Positions 8,750 to 18,231 of a stretch of 64,000 bases of DNA are shown in pieces. The notes beneath the pieces are model-generated. The model did not search any database and had not been told where the DNA came from. It saw nothing but the letters and a program-made list of their open reading frames with translations. Location: contig NZ_KB899247.1 of NCBI RefSeq assembly GCF_000378105.1, forward strand, positions 124,001-188,000, given 5' to 3'. Both the position numbers and the translations under genes were made by a program. Every line of letters starts with the position of its first letter. Within the stretch, counting starts at the first letter, position 1. The DNA comes from Rubritalea marina DSM 17716 (GTDB lineage: Bacteria > Verrucomicrobiota > Verrucomicrobiia > Verrucomicrobiales > Akkermansiaceae).

Positions 8750-10213
8750 CTAAGCAAAGATTTCATCCACGACTCTGGCGGGCTCGGTCACCCCTGGTAG
8801 CGTTTGATCCAAGCCTTGAAATGGGTAGGTGAGTTTATTGTGTTTCAGGCCTAATGAATGCAGGATAGTTGCTTGTAGGTCTTGGGTCGACACGCGATCA
8901 TGGGTCGCTTTGTAGCCAATTGGGTCAGTTTCGCCCAGAGTGAATCCAGGTTTGATACCAGCTCCAGCAAGCCACATGGTGAATGCCCCAGGGTTGTGGT
9001 CGCGACCAATAAATTTCATCTCATCTCCACCACGATTTTCTCGCATGGGGGTACGTCCAAACTCGCCACCCCAGACCACGAGTGTGTCTTCGAGGAGTCC
9101 ACGTTGCTTGAGGTCGGTGAGGAGGGCGTACATCGGCCGGTCGACAGCTTCACATTTCTTCTTGAAACCTTCATTGAGGGCTTCAGATCCTGCAGCGCCG
9201 TGAGAGTCCCAGCCCCAATCAAAGAGTTGGATGTAGCGCACGCCGCGCTCGGCTAGTCGACGGGCAAGAAGGCAATTGTTGGCAAACGATTCCTTACCAG
9301 GTTGCGTGCCATAGAGTTCGTGAATGTGTTCAGGCTCATCGTTGAGATCGAATGCCTCATTGGCATGAATCTGCATTTTGAAGGCCATTTCGTATTGTGA
9401 AATTCGGGTCAGGGCTTCGGGGTCGTTGGTCTCGTTGTGTGCTTGTTGGTTGATCTTAGTGATCGCGTCGACACAATTCTTGCGCATGTCGGTGGAGACT
9501 CCTTTTGGATTGGAGAGGTAGAGCACCGGGTCGCCTTTGGAGCGGCACTGCACACCTTGGTAGACTGAGGGTAGAAAGCCTGAGCCCCATATCGATTTGC
9601 CTGCAGATGGGGTCTTGCCGCCCGAAACCAAGGAAATGTAGCCGGGGAGGTTTTCGTTGAGGCTGCCCAAGCCATAAGTGACCCATGATCCGATCGATGG
9701 GTTGCCTAAGTTGGCATTGCCAGTATGGAGTAGGAGCTGTGCTGGCGCGTGGTTGAATTGGTTGGTATGCATCGATTTGATGAAGCACACCTCATCAATG
9801 ACTTTTTCAAACATGGGGAGGCGATCAGAGATCCATTGTCCTGATTCACCCGCTTGGTGGAATGGGTAAATGGTATTGAGGAGTTTTGGCACCCCTTGGA
9901 TGAATGCGAAGCGTTGCCCAGCCAAGTATTCTTCTGGGGTGTCTTTACCGTCGTATTTGGCGAGTTCCGGTTTGTAATCGAACAGCTCGAGCTGTGAGGG
10001 GGCACCTGCCATGTGCAGAAAGATCACGCGTTTTGCTTTGGGCGCGATATGCGCCAGGGTGCTATCGAGCGAGTTGCTGCTGCTCGCTCCTAGGGCGTTG
10101 TCTGCCATGGAACTCAACCATGCTGAGCCGACACCAGCAACGCACTTAGAGAGGAATTGGCGGCGTGATTGATGGAGGAGGGTGTCGTGTTGGAGTTGTT
10201 GGAATAGATTCAT
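8750..10213 (-). CDS. DUF1501 domain protein with Tat signal
   Basis: A 487-residue exported protein of the DUF1501 family, which is related to the sulfatase/alkaline phosphatase fold. The N-terminus carries a twin-arginine-like signal (HQSRRQFLSKCVAGVGSA), so export in folded form is likely. Characteristic stretches are HMAGAPSQLELFDYKP, RLAERGVRYIQLFDWGWDSH, WGGEFGRTP and GRDHNPGAFTMWLAGAGIKPG. It lies seven bases downstream of the DUF1549/DUF1553 cytochrome gene on the same strand, a pairing found many times over in Planctomycetota and Verrucomicrobiota genomes. The biochemical role of the pair is not established; polysaccharide desulfation or an outer oxidative step has been suggested only from context. 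Confidence 0.92.
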   Translation of the reverse strand: MNLFQQLQHDTLLHQSRRQFLSKCVAGVGSAWLSSMADNALGASSSNSLDSTLAHIAPKAKRVIFLHMAGAPSQLELFDYKPELAKYDGKDTPEEYLAGQRFAFIQGVPKLLNTIYPFHQAGESGQWISDRLPMFEKVIDEVCFIKSMHTNQFNHAPAQLLLHTGNANLGNPSIGSWVTYGLGSLNENLPGYISLVSGGKTPSAGKSIWGSGFLPSVYQGVQCRSKGDPVLYLSNPKGVSTDMRKNCVDAITKINQQAHNETNDPEALTRISQYEMAFKMQIHANEAFDLNDEPEHIHELYGTQPGKESFANNCLLARRLAERGVRYIQLFDWGWDSHGAAGSEALNEGFKKKCEAVDRPMYALLTDLKQRGLLEDTLVVWGGEFGRTPMRENRGGDEMKFIGRDHNPGAFTMWLAGAGIKPGFTLGETDPIGYKATHDRVSTQDLQATILHSLGLKHNKLTYPFQGLDQTLPGVTEPARVVDEIFA

Positions 10214-10220
10214 GGCGAGA

Positions 10221-13100
10221 CTACTTGGTGAGAGCTACGTCTAGGTTGAGGAGTGTGTTGGCGATGATGGTGAGAGCGGCGTGCTCTGGAGAATCACCGA
10301 TTGATGTTGCGTTTTCTTTGTTGGCCACAAAATCCTTGAGAACCTTAGCATGCAAGTCGCTGAGCGCATCAAGCGCTTCATTGGAGATCGCTTGCTGACT
10401 CACTAAATGGAAACCGTGGCTGAGCTGTTCGCTGAGTGAGCTTGAGTGCTTCGTGAGTCGTTTCGCGAGTGCTTGAGAGCATTCGAGGAAGACTGGGTCG
10501 TTTAGGGTTGTTAGGGCGTGCAGTGGGGTGTTGGTCGCGATCCGCTGTGGGGCACAAACATCTCTGGAGGGGGCGTCGAAGGTGAGCATCGACGGGTAGG
10601 GGCTGGTGCGTTTCCAGAAGGTGTAGATGGCTCTACGGTAGCGCTGTGGACCCTCGGCTGTGGTCCACTTTTCGCCGCTGTAGACAGTCTGCCAAATTCC
10701 ATCTGGTTGGGGCGGCATCACGGATGCTCCGCCGACCTGTGGGGTGAACAAGCCTGATGTTGCGAGTGCATTATCGCGAATCATTTCAGCGCTGAGTCGA
10801 GTACGAGGCCCACGCGCTAAGAGAATATTCTTCGGGTCGCTGTGCGCCAATTCAATACTTGCTGCGTTATCTTGGCGGTAGGTGGCAGAGAGCACCATTT
10901 CCTTCAAGGCTTGCTTCATCGACCACTTTTGTTTGGTTTGAAATTCGACAGCAAGGTGGTCGAGCAGTTCAAGGTTGGTAGGTGACTCACCAGTGGACCC
11001 GAAGTCGCCCAGAGTGGCTACGATTCCCCGGCCAAAGAGTTCGGCGAAGAGGCGGTTGACCATCACCCGAGCGGTGAGTGGGTTTGTAGGGGAACTCATC
11101 CAGTCGGCCATTTCTAGTCGGGTGCTCTGCTGCATGTTCGCAGGGTTGAGAAGTTCTGGGACTCCCATGGTATGGATGTCACCTTTATTGAGCCACAAAC
11201 CACCAATGAAGAGGCGGGTTTCGCGGCGAGCATCTTGTCCGCGGTCCACGAGGACTGGCACATTGTGCCCTTTGATGGCATTGTATGCGCTATTCGCTTT
11301 ATTCAGCTGTTGGTTGGCTGTAGCTAATGCCTTGGAATTACTTAACTCGATCCACGCTGGGTTATTGGTGGTCGAGACTGTGAACCTGCGTAGGGTGCAT
11401 GCTTGCCCACCAGTGGTTGTGGCTCTGTGTTGGATGAAAATAGAGATCTGTTCTCCCTTGGCAAATTTTAGCGGTTTTTTAAGGACGAAGACTGCCTCAC
11501 GTTGTTTGAAGAGTTTCGGGTAGCCACCAAAACCAGCACCACTTTTGTTGAGGGAATGCTTTGGCTCATAGGGGCCAGATAGTGAATCAGCGAAGACGTT
11601 AGAGAAGTCTACAGTCACCAATTTACCGTCAGTCTTTTTGACTTGGAGAACGAACTGAGAGAGGACGGATCCTCGCTCCGGTAGTTCAGCTGGATTTTCG
11701 GCTTCTGGGGTGATGGTGACCTTGAGGGCGGTAATCTCGTCAGCATCTGCCTGGAGAGTGTAATTGGTGCCCGGTGGAAATGTGCCTGAGGTGCGGAACT
11801 CACCACTCTCTTGCTGCGTGAGCTTACCATGGCTGGATCTGATGTGGCTGAACTTTATGGGTGTGAAGCTTTGGTCGTTGGCCAAGAGATCTTTCCCAAG
11901 ATTGTTCACGGATTGCTTGAGTTTTGGTAGCTCCAAGAAGAGTCTTGCGGCCTCTTTCTGCTGTTGCGGGTCGCCGTTGAATTTGAGTGTTGGGTAGTCG
12001 TTGTCTAAATCAGCGTCTTCAGATGAGTTAAAGTAGTCAGAAAATCGATAGTAGTCCTCGTGGGGGATTGGCTCGTATGGATGCGCATGACATTGGATAC
12101 AGCCGAAGGTGAGGCCTTGCATGGCTGTCCATGTGGTGTTCACGCGGTCGATAGTTGCCATGACCCTGTATTCTTCATCATCGGTGCCGCCTTCGGTGTT
12201 GGTTTGGGTGTTGCGGTGGAAGGCCGTGGCGATGAGTGAGTCAAAGCTAGGGTGCTCGAATAGGTCGCCAGCGAGTTGCTCGCGAAGGAATAGATCGTAG
12301 GGTTTGTCGTTGTTGAATGAACGGATGAGGTAGTCGCGGTAGGGCCAAATCGTGCGTGTCCTATCTTTTTCATAGCCTTGGGTGTCCGCATAGCGTGCTA
12401 GATCCATCCAGACTGCGGCCCAGCGCTCACCGTAGTGCTTGGATGCTAGTAGGCGATCCACTTGTTTTTCGTAGGCGTTTTCCGATTGGTCATTCTGGAA
12501 GCTTGCAACCTCTTCTGAGGTGGGTGGTAGGCCGGTCAGGTCGAAGCTTACACGACGAAGCCATTGGGCACGATTCGCTTCGGGGCTTGGCTGAAGTTCA
12601 TTTTCTTCAAGCTTGGCTAGGATCCATTGATCCAACCCATTTCTAGGCCATTCCCTGTGTTTGAGTTTCATTGGCGCCTTCTGAACCGGGGCTAGGTACG
12701 CCCAGTGGTCGTCCCATTGTGCGCCTTGTTCGATCCATGATTTGATGGTCTCGCATTGTTCGCCACTGAGTGGCTCATCAGCATGATCACCGTGCTGAAG
12801 TGGCATTTTGTCGTCTAAGTCATCGGTGACGATGCGGCGGTAAAGTTCTGATTCTTCTGGTTTACCTGGGACGATGATCGCTTTTCCAGACTCGCCAGTT
12901 CCTAGTGCTTGCTCTCTGTAGATCAGCGACAATCCACCATCGGCCTTCGCGCCGCCGTGACACTTGGTGCACTTATTGATGAAAATTGGGCGGATGTCTC
13001 GGTTGAAAGATATTGAATCTTCGTTGCCCATGCCGCTGGAGAACATTCCAGCCCATAGGGACATGGCCAGTGATGCTGAACGATGAAGTTTGAATCCCAT
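10221..13100 (-). CDS. DUF1549/DUF1553 protein with planctomycete cytochrome c domain (PSD1 type)
   Basis: A 959-residue exported protein. After a signal peptide (residues 1-25) comes a planctomycete-type cytochrome c domain with CTKCHGG near residue 41 and a later Met in DKMPLQHG. The DUF1549 domain follows (RRVSFDLTGLPPTSEEV, KHYGERWAAVWMDLARYADT) and contains a second CxxCH, CIQCHAHPYEPI. The C-terminal part is DUF1553 (NPLTARVMVNRLFAELFGRGIV, GDFGSTGESPTNLELLDHLA, RMP-like ATYRQ). Together with the downstream DUF1501 gene it forms a standard two-gene unit of this bacterial superphylum. Two haem sites suggest electron transfer in the periplasm. A probable carbohydrate-binding jelly-roll insertion spans about residues 420-590. 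Confidence 0.92.
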   Translation of the reverse strand: MGFKLHRSASLAMSLWAGMFSSGMGNEDSISFNRDIRPIFINKCTKCHGGAKADGGLSLIYREQALGTGESGKAIIVPGKPEESELYRRIVTDDLDDKMPLQHGDHADEPLSGEQCETIKSWIEQGAQWDDHWAYLAPVQKAPMKLKHREWPRNGLDQWILAKLEENELQPSPEANRAQWLRRVSFDLTGLPPTSEEVASFQNDQSENAYEKQVDRLLASKHYGERWAAVWMDLARYADTQGYEKDRTRTIWPYRDYLIRSFNNDKPYDLFLREQLAGDLFEHPSFDSLIATAFHRNTQTNTEGGTDDEEYRVMATIDRVNTTWTAMQGLTFGCIQCHAHPYEPIPHEDYYRFSDYFNSSEDADLDNDYPTLKFNGDPQQQKEAARLFLELPKLKQSVNNLGKDLLANDQSFTPIKFSHIRSSHGKLTQQESGEFRTSGTFPPGTNYTLQADADEITALKVTITPEAENPAELPERGSVLSQFVLQVKKTDGKLVTVDFSNVFADSLSGPYEPKHSLNKSGAGFGGYPKLFKQREAVFVLKKPLKFAKGEQISIFIQHRATTTGGQACTLRRFTVSTTNNPAWIELSNSKALATANQQLNKANSAYNAIKGHNVPVLVDRGQDARRETRLFIGGLWLNKGDIHTMGVPELLNPANMQQSTRLEMADWMSSPTNPLTARVMVNRLFAELFGRGIVATLGDFGSTGESPTNLELLDHLAVEFQTKQKWSMKQALKEMVLSATYRQDNAASIELAHSDPKNILLARGPRTRLSAEMIRDNALATSGLFTPQVGGASVMPPQPDGIWQTVYSGEKWTTAEGPQRYRRAIYTFWKRTSPYPSMLTFDAPSRDVCAPQRIATNTPLHALTTLNDPVFLECSQALAKRLTKHSSSLSEQLSHGFHLVSQQAISNEALDALSDLHAKVLKDFVANKENATSIGDSPEHAALTIIANTLLNLDVALTK

Positions 13101-13217
13101 TATGTATCCTATACCCTATAAAATGAGGATTTCTTGCAGCCGTGCCTACCTGCTTGCTGAAAATGGGGGATTTGCCTTTTAGTGATAAGTTTGAGCTGAG
13201 TAGTGACAAAGCATGAT

Positions 13218-14570
13218 TTAGATAGCGCCGTAGGCTACCATTGCATCAGCCACTTTGATGAAGCCACTGACGTTGGCACCCTTCACGTAGTCGACGACGC
13301 CGTTGTTTAGCTCGCTATGTTGCACGCATTTTTGATGGATGTCCTTCATGATCTCTTGGAGTTTCTCGTCTACTTGTTGGTGTGTCCAAGCGATGCGCAG
13401 CGCGTTTTGGCTTTGTTCAAGACCTGAGACGGCAACTCCTCCAGCATTGGCTGCTTTCGCAGGGCCAAAGAGGACGCCAGCCTTATGGAACGCAATGACT
13501 GCCTCAGTGGTGCTCGGCATGTTTGCACCCTCCGCCACAGCTTGGATACCATTGTTGATCATGGTCAGTGCATCCTTATGGTTGAGTTCATTTTGAGTTG
13601 CGCAGGGCAGCGCGAGGTCTGCTGGGATCATCCACGGGCGCTGGCCTGCATGGAATTCGCAATGAAAATGCTCAGCATACTCGCTGATGCGGCCACGTTT
13701 GACTTCTTTAAGTTGGGTAAGCCACTCGAGCTTATCAGCTGTGATGCCATCTGGGTCGTGGATAAAGCCTGAAGAGTCAGAGGCTGTGACGACCTTGGCT
13801 CCAAGCTCAAGAAGCTTGTCGATCGCGTACAGAGCCACATTCCCAGAGCCAGAAACGATGGCCGTCTTGCCGTCGAACCCATCACCCCGATGAGCTAGCA
13901 TCTCTTTAAGGAAATAGACGGCGCCATGGCCAGTGGCTTCCTTGCGTCCAGCACTCCCACCGAACGAGAGCCCTTTCCCAGTGAGCACACCCGCAAAGCG
14001 GTTGTTGAGGCGTTTGTACTGACCAAAGAGGAAGCCTAGCTCGCGAGCACCGACACCAATGTCACCCGCAGGGACGTCCGTGTCTTCACCAATATGGCGC
14101 TGCAGTTCGGTCATCATGGCATGGCAAAAGCGCATGATCTCAGCGTCGCTTTTACCTTTTGGATTGAAGTTTGAGCCCCCCTTGGCACCGCCCATCGGCA
14201 GGCCAGTGAGAGAGTTTTTGAAGGTTTGCTCAAAACCGAGGAACTTGAGAGTGTCGAGGTCGACAGACTTGTGAAAGCGCAGTCCGCCTTTGTATGGGCC
14301 TATGCTATTGTTGAATTGCACGCGCCAGGCGCGATTGGCTCTTACATTCCCTTGGTCGTCCATCCAGGTGACACGAAACATAATGATGCGGTCTGGCTCT
14401 GTGATCCTTTCTAGGATACTGGCGTCGCGGTATGCTTGGCTATCTCTTATGATGGGCATGACACTCTCGATCACTTCATGCACTGCTTGGTGGAAGTTCG
14501 GTTCAGCCGGGTTCCGACGCTTGAGGCCGGTCATGAAGATATCAATATCGCAGAAGTCGTCTTTAGTCAT
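13218..14570 (-). CDS. gdhA: NADP-type glutamate dehydrogenase
   Basis: A 450-residue hexameric-type glutamate dehydrogenase that makes glutamate from 2-oxoglutarate and ammonia in the cytoplasm. Full family length. The sequence shows the substrate-binding stretch GPYKGGLRFHKSVDLD, the catalytic region GLPMGGAKGGSNFNPKGKSD, DVPAGDIGVGARELGFL, and the Rossmann motif SGSGNVALYAIDKL. The bacterial 450-residue class usually uses NADPH. It lies 82 bases after the phosphonate-type permease gene on the same strand with no terminator visible between, so read-through from that operon is possible, although the functions are not obviously linked. Confidence 0.96.
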   Translation of the reverse strand: MTKDDFCDIDIFMTGLKRRNPAEPNFHQAVHEVIESVMPIIRDSQAYRDASILERITEPDRIIMFRVTWMDDQGNVRANRAWRVQFNNSIGPYKGGLRFHKSVDLDTLKFLGFEQTFKNSLTGLPMGGAKGGSNFNPKGKSDAEIMRFCHAMMTELQRHIGEDTDVPAGDIGVGARELGFLFGQYKRLNNRFAGVLTGKGLSFGGSAGRKEATGHGAVYFLKEMLAHRGDGFDGKTAIVSGSGNVALYAIDKLLELGAKVVTASDSSGFIHDPDGITADKLEWLTQLKEVKRGRISEYAEHFHCEFHAGQRPWMIPADLALPCATQNELNHKDALTMINNGIQAVAEGANMPSTTEAVIAFHKAGVLFGPAKAANAGGVAVSGLEQSQNALRIAWTHQQVDEKLQEIMKDIHQKCVQHSELNNGVVDYVKGANVSGFIKVADAMVAYGAI

Positions 14571-14652
14571 AATAAGGAATAATCAGAATACACCAACCTA
14601 GCAGCTTAATGAAGTGGCTCCAAGCATATTGAAAGGACCCTCGAGTGTGCAA

Positions 14653-16428
14653 CTAGCGTGACTGACGACGTAGTGTGACTGAAATGAGATCGCTGGCAAA
14701 GACGACAAGGACCCCTAGGCCAATGAAGTACATCATGGAGTCGTAGCGCAAGAAGCTAGACTCTCGGCTAATGAGGTAGCCCAAGGAGCTAATGCTGAGC
14801 ATTCCTAGGATGGTGGACTCGCGCACACATGTTTCCCAACGATAGAAGATGAAGAGGATGTGGCGATTGAAACTGGTGGGAAGAAGGCCGAATAAGTAGG
14901 CTTGCGTTCGCGTGGCTCCGCGCGCCGCCAGATGCCTTGATACGGCTTGGTCGTGGTTTTCGTTTACCTCTGCCCAAAGGCGCCCGAGGATCCCAAAGTT
15001 GTGGATTGCAAGCGCGATGACCAAGGGCCAGGTATGAGCCCCGAGAATACCAATCAACAAAAAGGCGATGATATATTCTGGCATGGATCGGGCCACCGTG
15101 AATAGGCTTCTCAGGCAGAATCCTAGAACGCGCCAGCTGAACGCCTTGAGTGCTGAGGCTGGTCCCTGGTGGATGCCAAATGGGCTTGCGTTGGCAATGT
15201 TACGGCTAGCCCATGGGGCCAATAAATAACCGAAGGTGCTCGCAATGCAGAGTGCCGCTGTGGCGATGATGATTGTCATGTGGAGCCCTTGGGCGCCATC
15301 CGTTTTCCAGAGTTCACTCAACCATGGAAGAGCTTCATTCCAATTTCCTGAATGCCGCACTGGCTCGGGGATGAGCTGCTTGGCAAAACTGCAGAATCGT
15401 TCCCAGCGGCTGAGGTGCGAATGGTATTGGTTTAAATCATCTCCCACGGTCCATGCAATCACTGCACCAAGAATGAGTAGCCACCAAGTGATGGGCAGAA
15501 GCTTCCAGCGTGGTCGTGCTTGCTTTAGCTCCGCGATCGATGCTGTGGCTGTGTTGCCTCGGGGTGATGGTGCAGGACGATGGAGTCGTTTCCTCACTAA
15601 AGTCCCTAAAACATCAAAGCATATGACTGTGATGGTGAGGAGGTAGAGTTCGGTCCACACCTCGTTGTAGTAGTTGTTCTCGTATGACTGTTTGATGGCG
15701 AGCCCGATGGTCTCTAGTCCCATAAATCCAAGGACTGCCGAGGAACGAATAGCGCACTCAAGGCGGTACATCGTGTAGGTGAGTAGGTCGGGTAGGGCGA
15801 TGACAAATCGTGCAGCTAGAAATGCTTGAACAGAACTGCCCCCCGCAAGGTGAATGTGCTCGGAGGAAGCGGGGTCTTGTTCGTCAATTATCTCTGAAAA
15901 GACTTTGGCGAGGGTGCCCGTGAAGGGGATCGCTAAAGCGATGCAAGCGGTGAGAGGAGAATCACCGAGGAAGCTCAGGAAAAGGAGCACCCAGATCAAT
16001 TCATGAATGGAGCGCATCACGGTAGTGATGAAACGCACCGCTAGGTAATTCGCCCAAAGTAGGGGCTTGAGGTGCTTGGTCGCATCGAGCCAGATACGCG
16101 ACGCGAAAAAGCCTAGAACCAGCCCTGCAGGAACCGCCATCGACATGGCAATGAAGGCATAGCGTAGGGTGGTGAGTAGATTCCCGAAAATTCGGTTTAT
16201 GAAGCTAGGACTGCCATCTGGTAGGCTCGGGTTTTGCTCAACAAATGCTGGCTGCCATGCCGCTGAAAAAAAGTTGATTGCGGATTGGTAGGGGGATGCG
16301 CTGGGGGGAAGTTGCACAAAATCAATGCCTAGCTCCCAGAGGCAGTATGCGGTCACTAGAATAAAGCCTAGCAGAAATCCACGTCTCCAGCTCATGAGAG
16401 GAGCAGTTGGTGGGAGCGATTTATCCAT
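14653..16428 (-). CDS. phnE: phosphonate/phosphite ABC transporter permease, two PhnE halves fused
   Basis: A 591-residue inner-membrane permease holding two complete PhnE-like units in one chain. The first half ends near residue 290 with GGSSVQAFLAARFVIALPDLL and RSSAVLGFMGLETIGLAI; the second repeats the pattern with RGATRTQAYLFGLLPTSFN and RESTILGMLSISSLGYLIS. In most bacteria the transporter uses a PhnE homodimer or two separate genes; here one polypeptide would form the whole pore. The frame is open upstream, but ATG 16428 is chosen because it gives a normal charged N-terminus (MDKSLPPTAPLMSWRRG) and overlaps the end of phnC by eight bases, which suggests translational coupling. Confidence 0.9.
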   Translation of the reverse strand: MDKSLPPTAPLMSWRRGFLLGFILVTAYCLWELGIDFVQLPPSASPYQSAINFFSAAWQPAFVEQNPSLPDGSPSFINRIFGNLLTTLRYAFIAMSMAVPAGLVLGFFASRIWLDATKHLKPLLWANYLAVRFITTVMRSIHELIWVLLFLSFLGDSPLTACIALAIPFTGTLAKVFSEIIDEQDPASSEHIHLAGGSSVQAFLAARFVIALPDLLTYTMYRLECAIRSSAVLGFMGLETIGLAIKQSYENNYYNEVWTELYLLTITVICFDVLGTLVRKRLHRPAPSPRGNTATASIAELKQARPRWKLLPITWWLLILGAVIAWTVGDDLNQYHSHLSRWERFCSFAKQLIPEPVRHSGNWNEALPWLSELWKTDGAQGLHMTIIIATAALCIASTFGYLLAPWASRNIANASPFGIHQGPASALKAFSWRVLGFCLRSLFTVARSMPEYIIAFLLIGILGAHTWPLVIALAIHNFGILGRLWAEVNENHDQAVSRHLAARGATRTQAYLFGLLPTSFNRHILFIFYRWETCVRESTILGMLSISSLGYLISRESSFLRYDSMMYFIGLGVLVVFASDLISVTLRRQSR

Positions 16429-17167
16429 GTTGAAGCGAGTATAAGTCCTCGAAGTCACGGATGCTAAAGTGCTCGCTAGATCCTTGGTAGCTGACGCGGC
16501 CCTCGCGCATGCCAATCATGTTGCTGAAAAAGCGTTTGGCGTAGTCGAGGTTGTGGAGTGAGCAGATGAGGGTGACTTGATGCTCAGTCGCCACTTGAGT
16601 GAGGCACTCAAGGAGCGCGTGCGCTCGTGATGGGTCAACGGCGGATACAGGTTCGTCGGCGAGGATGATGGAAGACTTTTGGTAGAGCGCACGTGCGATG
16701 GCGACACGTTGTAGTTGCCCACCCGATAAAGTATCAGCACGGTGATAGAGCTTTTCAGGAATGCCAACCTCATGAAGGAGGGTGTGAACCCTTTCTAGTT
16801 GAACTTGATTGGGACGTACCAAGTTTCCGAGGGTGGCGAGTGTGCTTTGCTGACCAACTTGGCCGAGGAGTATGTTCTGAGCGACGTTGAGGTTGGGAAT
16901 CAATGCGAGGTGCTGAGGGATGTAGCTGATCGACTGCCGCCATTTCTTTAGAGCTTTGGCGTCGATGGTGTCAGGATTGAGCCCGCCCATGCTTAGGCTG
17001 CCAGAGCTGGCTTGGTATTCGGTAGCAATGAGTTTGAGTAGGCTACTTTTACCTGACCCTGAAGGACCTATGAGAGCAATCTGCTCACCGGCTGCAATAG
17101 AAAGGCCAACACCCGTGAGAGCGGGGTGTTGGCCAAAATGTAGAGAGATGGAGTCGAGTTCTAGCAT
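16421..17167 (-). CDS. phnC: phosphonate/phosphite ABC transporter ATPase
   Basis: A 248-residue ABC ATPase that would power the fused permease. Visible motifs are Walker A GPSGSGKSS, the Q loop YIPQH, the signature LSGGQLQRVAIARAL and Walker B IILADEPVSAVD, followed by the switch His in CSLHNLDYAKRF, all in the PhnC pattern. ATG 17167 gives the usual start MLELDSISLHFG; an upstream GTG at 17209 would add 14 residues. It lies between phnD (54 bases upstream) and phnE (8-base overlap), forming a phnD-phnC-phnE operon. Confidence 0.93.
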   Translation of the reverse strand: MLELDSISLHFGQHPALTGVGLSIAAGEQIALIGPSGSGKSSLLKLIATEYQASSGSLSMGGLNPDTIDAKALKKWRQSISYIPQHLALIPNLNVAQNILLGQVGQQSTLATLGNLVRPNQVQLERVHTLLHEVGIPEKLYHRADTLSGGQLQRVAIARALYQKSSIILADEPVSAVDPSRAHALLECLTQVATEHQVTLICSLHNLDYAKRFFSNMIGMREGRVSYQGSSEHFSIRDFEDLYSLQHG

Positions 17168-17221
17168 TCTTAAGACGACCCTAGCATGGAGTCTGGAATT
17201 GCCAATCACTCATACTCTAGA

Positions 17222-18124
17222 TTACTTGAAGCTGACTTTCTCCATGACGGAAGCGATGCCGTCAAAAGTCGCATTCTCAACAGGGACAAGCTGAGCACGC
17301 TTGAGAGCATTGAGCGCTGCTTGGTCGTCACAGTTGATGAGAGCCTGCTGGAGTTTTTTGATGAAGCCTTCACCAAATTGCTCATTAAGCACTGGGTGAG
17401 CAGTCATGTTGTAGTCAGCATAGGTAGGGGTTTCCCAAATGACGACACAGGAGGCTGGATCGACTTTGCCAGCGGCAACCGCCTTTTCGTATGTCTTGAA
17501 ATTGAGTGCCCCAGCCTGGAAGGTACCATTGGCTACAAGTTCAAGTGTCTTGTCATGAGAGCCAGAGAACCCAAACTCTTGGGTGAAGAATGCCTGTGGT
17601 GATTGACCACTTGCTTCCATGAGGAAGTGAGTGGGCATGATGCAACCAGAGGTAGAGTTTTGACTTCCATAAGTGAACTTGAGCTTGGAAATGTCTGATG
17701 GGAATGTGTCAGACTTCTGCAGACCTGTAGAGTTGTGCGCGATAAAGTATGACTTGAAGTTGAGGTCTGCGGATCCTGCTACGATTGCTTGTGCTCCATC
17801 GACAGCTTGGCGCGCTTGTACGCCTGTCACGCCGCCGAACCATGCGAGCTGGATGTCACCACCGCTGAATTTTTGTACGGAAGCACCGTAGTTAGGTGAG
17901 GCAACGAATTCTACTTGAACCTCGAGTGCTTTGCTGAGGTAGTCAGCAAGCGGCTGAAAGCGCTGGGCTTGGGCAGTGGTGTCTTCGTCAGGAATGGCTG
18001 AAAAGCGAAGGACTGGAGTGTTTTCGGAAGTGCTGGCTGCGGCATCTTCCGCTGGCTTATTGCAAGCACTGAAAGAGGCAATCGCGGCAGCGCCTGTGAT
18101 CGAAAGAAGTAATTTTGATTTCAT
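17222..18124 (-). CDS. phnD: phosphate/phosphite/phosphonate-binding lipoprotein
   Basis: A 300-residue periplasmic substrate-binding lipoprotein of the PhnD family. The signal peptide ends in SFSAC, a lipobox with Cys 21, so the protein should be anchored to a membrane. Family features include VLRFSAIPDED at the mature N-terminus, LADYLSKALEVQVEFV, IQLAWFGGVTGVQARQ, and the SQNSTSGCIMPTHFL segment that lines the ligand pocket. It starts the phn operon. No C-P lyase, phosphonatase or phosphite dehydrogenase gene is visible in the window, so the ligand cannot be decided from context. Confidence 0.92.
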   Translation of the reverse strand: MKSKLLLSITGAAAIASFSACNKPAEDAAASTSENTPVLRFSAIPDEDTTAQAQRFQPLADYLSKALEVQVEFVASPNYGASVQKFSGGDIQLAWFGGVTGVQARQAVDGAQAIVAGSADLNFKSYFIAHNSTGLQKSDTFPSDISKLKFTYGSQNSTSGCIMPTHFLMEASGQSPQAFFTQEFGFSGSHDKTLELVANGTFQAGALNFKTYEKAVAAGKVDPASCVVIWETPTYADYNMTAHPVLNEQFGEGFIKKLQQALINCDDQAALNALKRAQLVPVENATFDGIASVMEKVSFK

Positions 18125-18172
18125 AGATGTGCTATTTGGACTCAGTATTGTTAGGTATTAGATTTTTGTCGT

Positions 18173-18207
18173 AAAAAAAAAACGCCTAATCGATTAGATT
18201 AGGCGTT
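18173..18207 (-). terminator. Rho-independent terminator after the TIGR04073-like gene
   Basis: Read on the minus strand, an 11-base perfect stem (18197-18207 with 18181-18191) with a five-base loop runs into about ten T residues, 25 bases after the stop codon at 18232. It separates that gene from phnD. Confidence 0.88.
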
Positions 18208-18231
18208 GGTTGAATTGTTACACGCTAGAAA

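Noticed and set aside
18125-18231. Pho box upstream of phnD
   Set aside because: No pair of CTGTCAT-like repeats was found in the 107 bases between the two genes.
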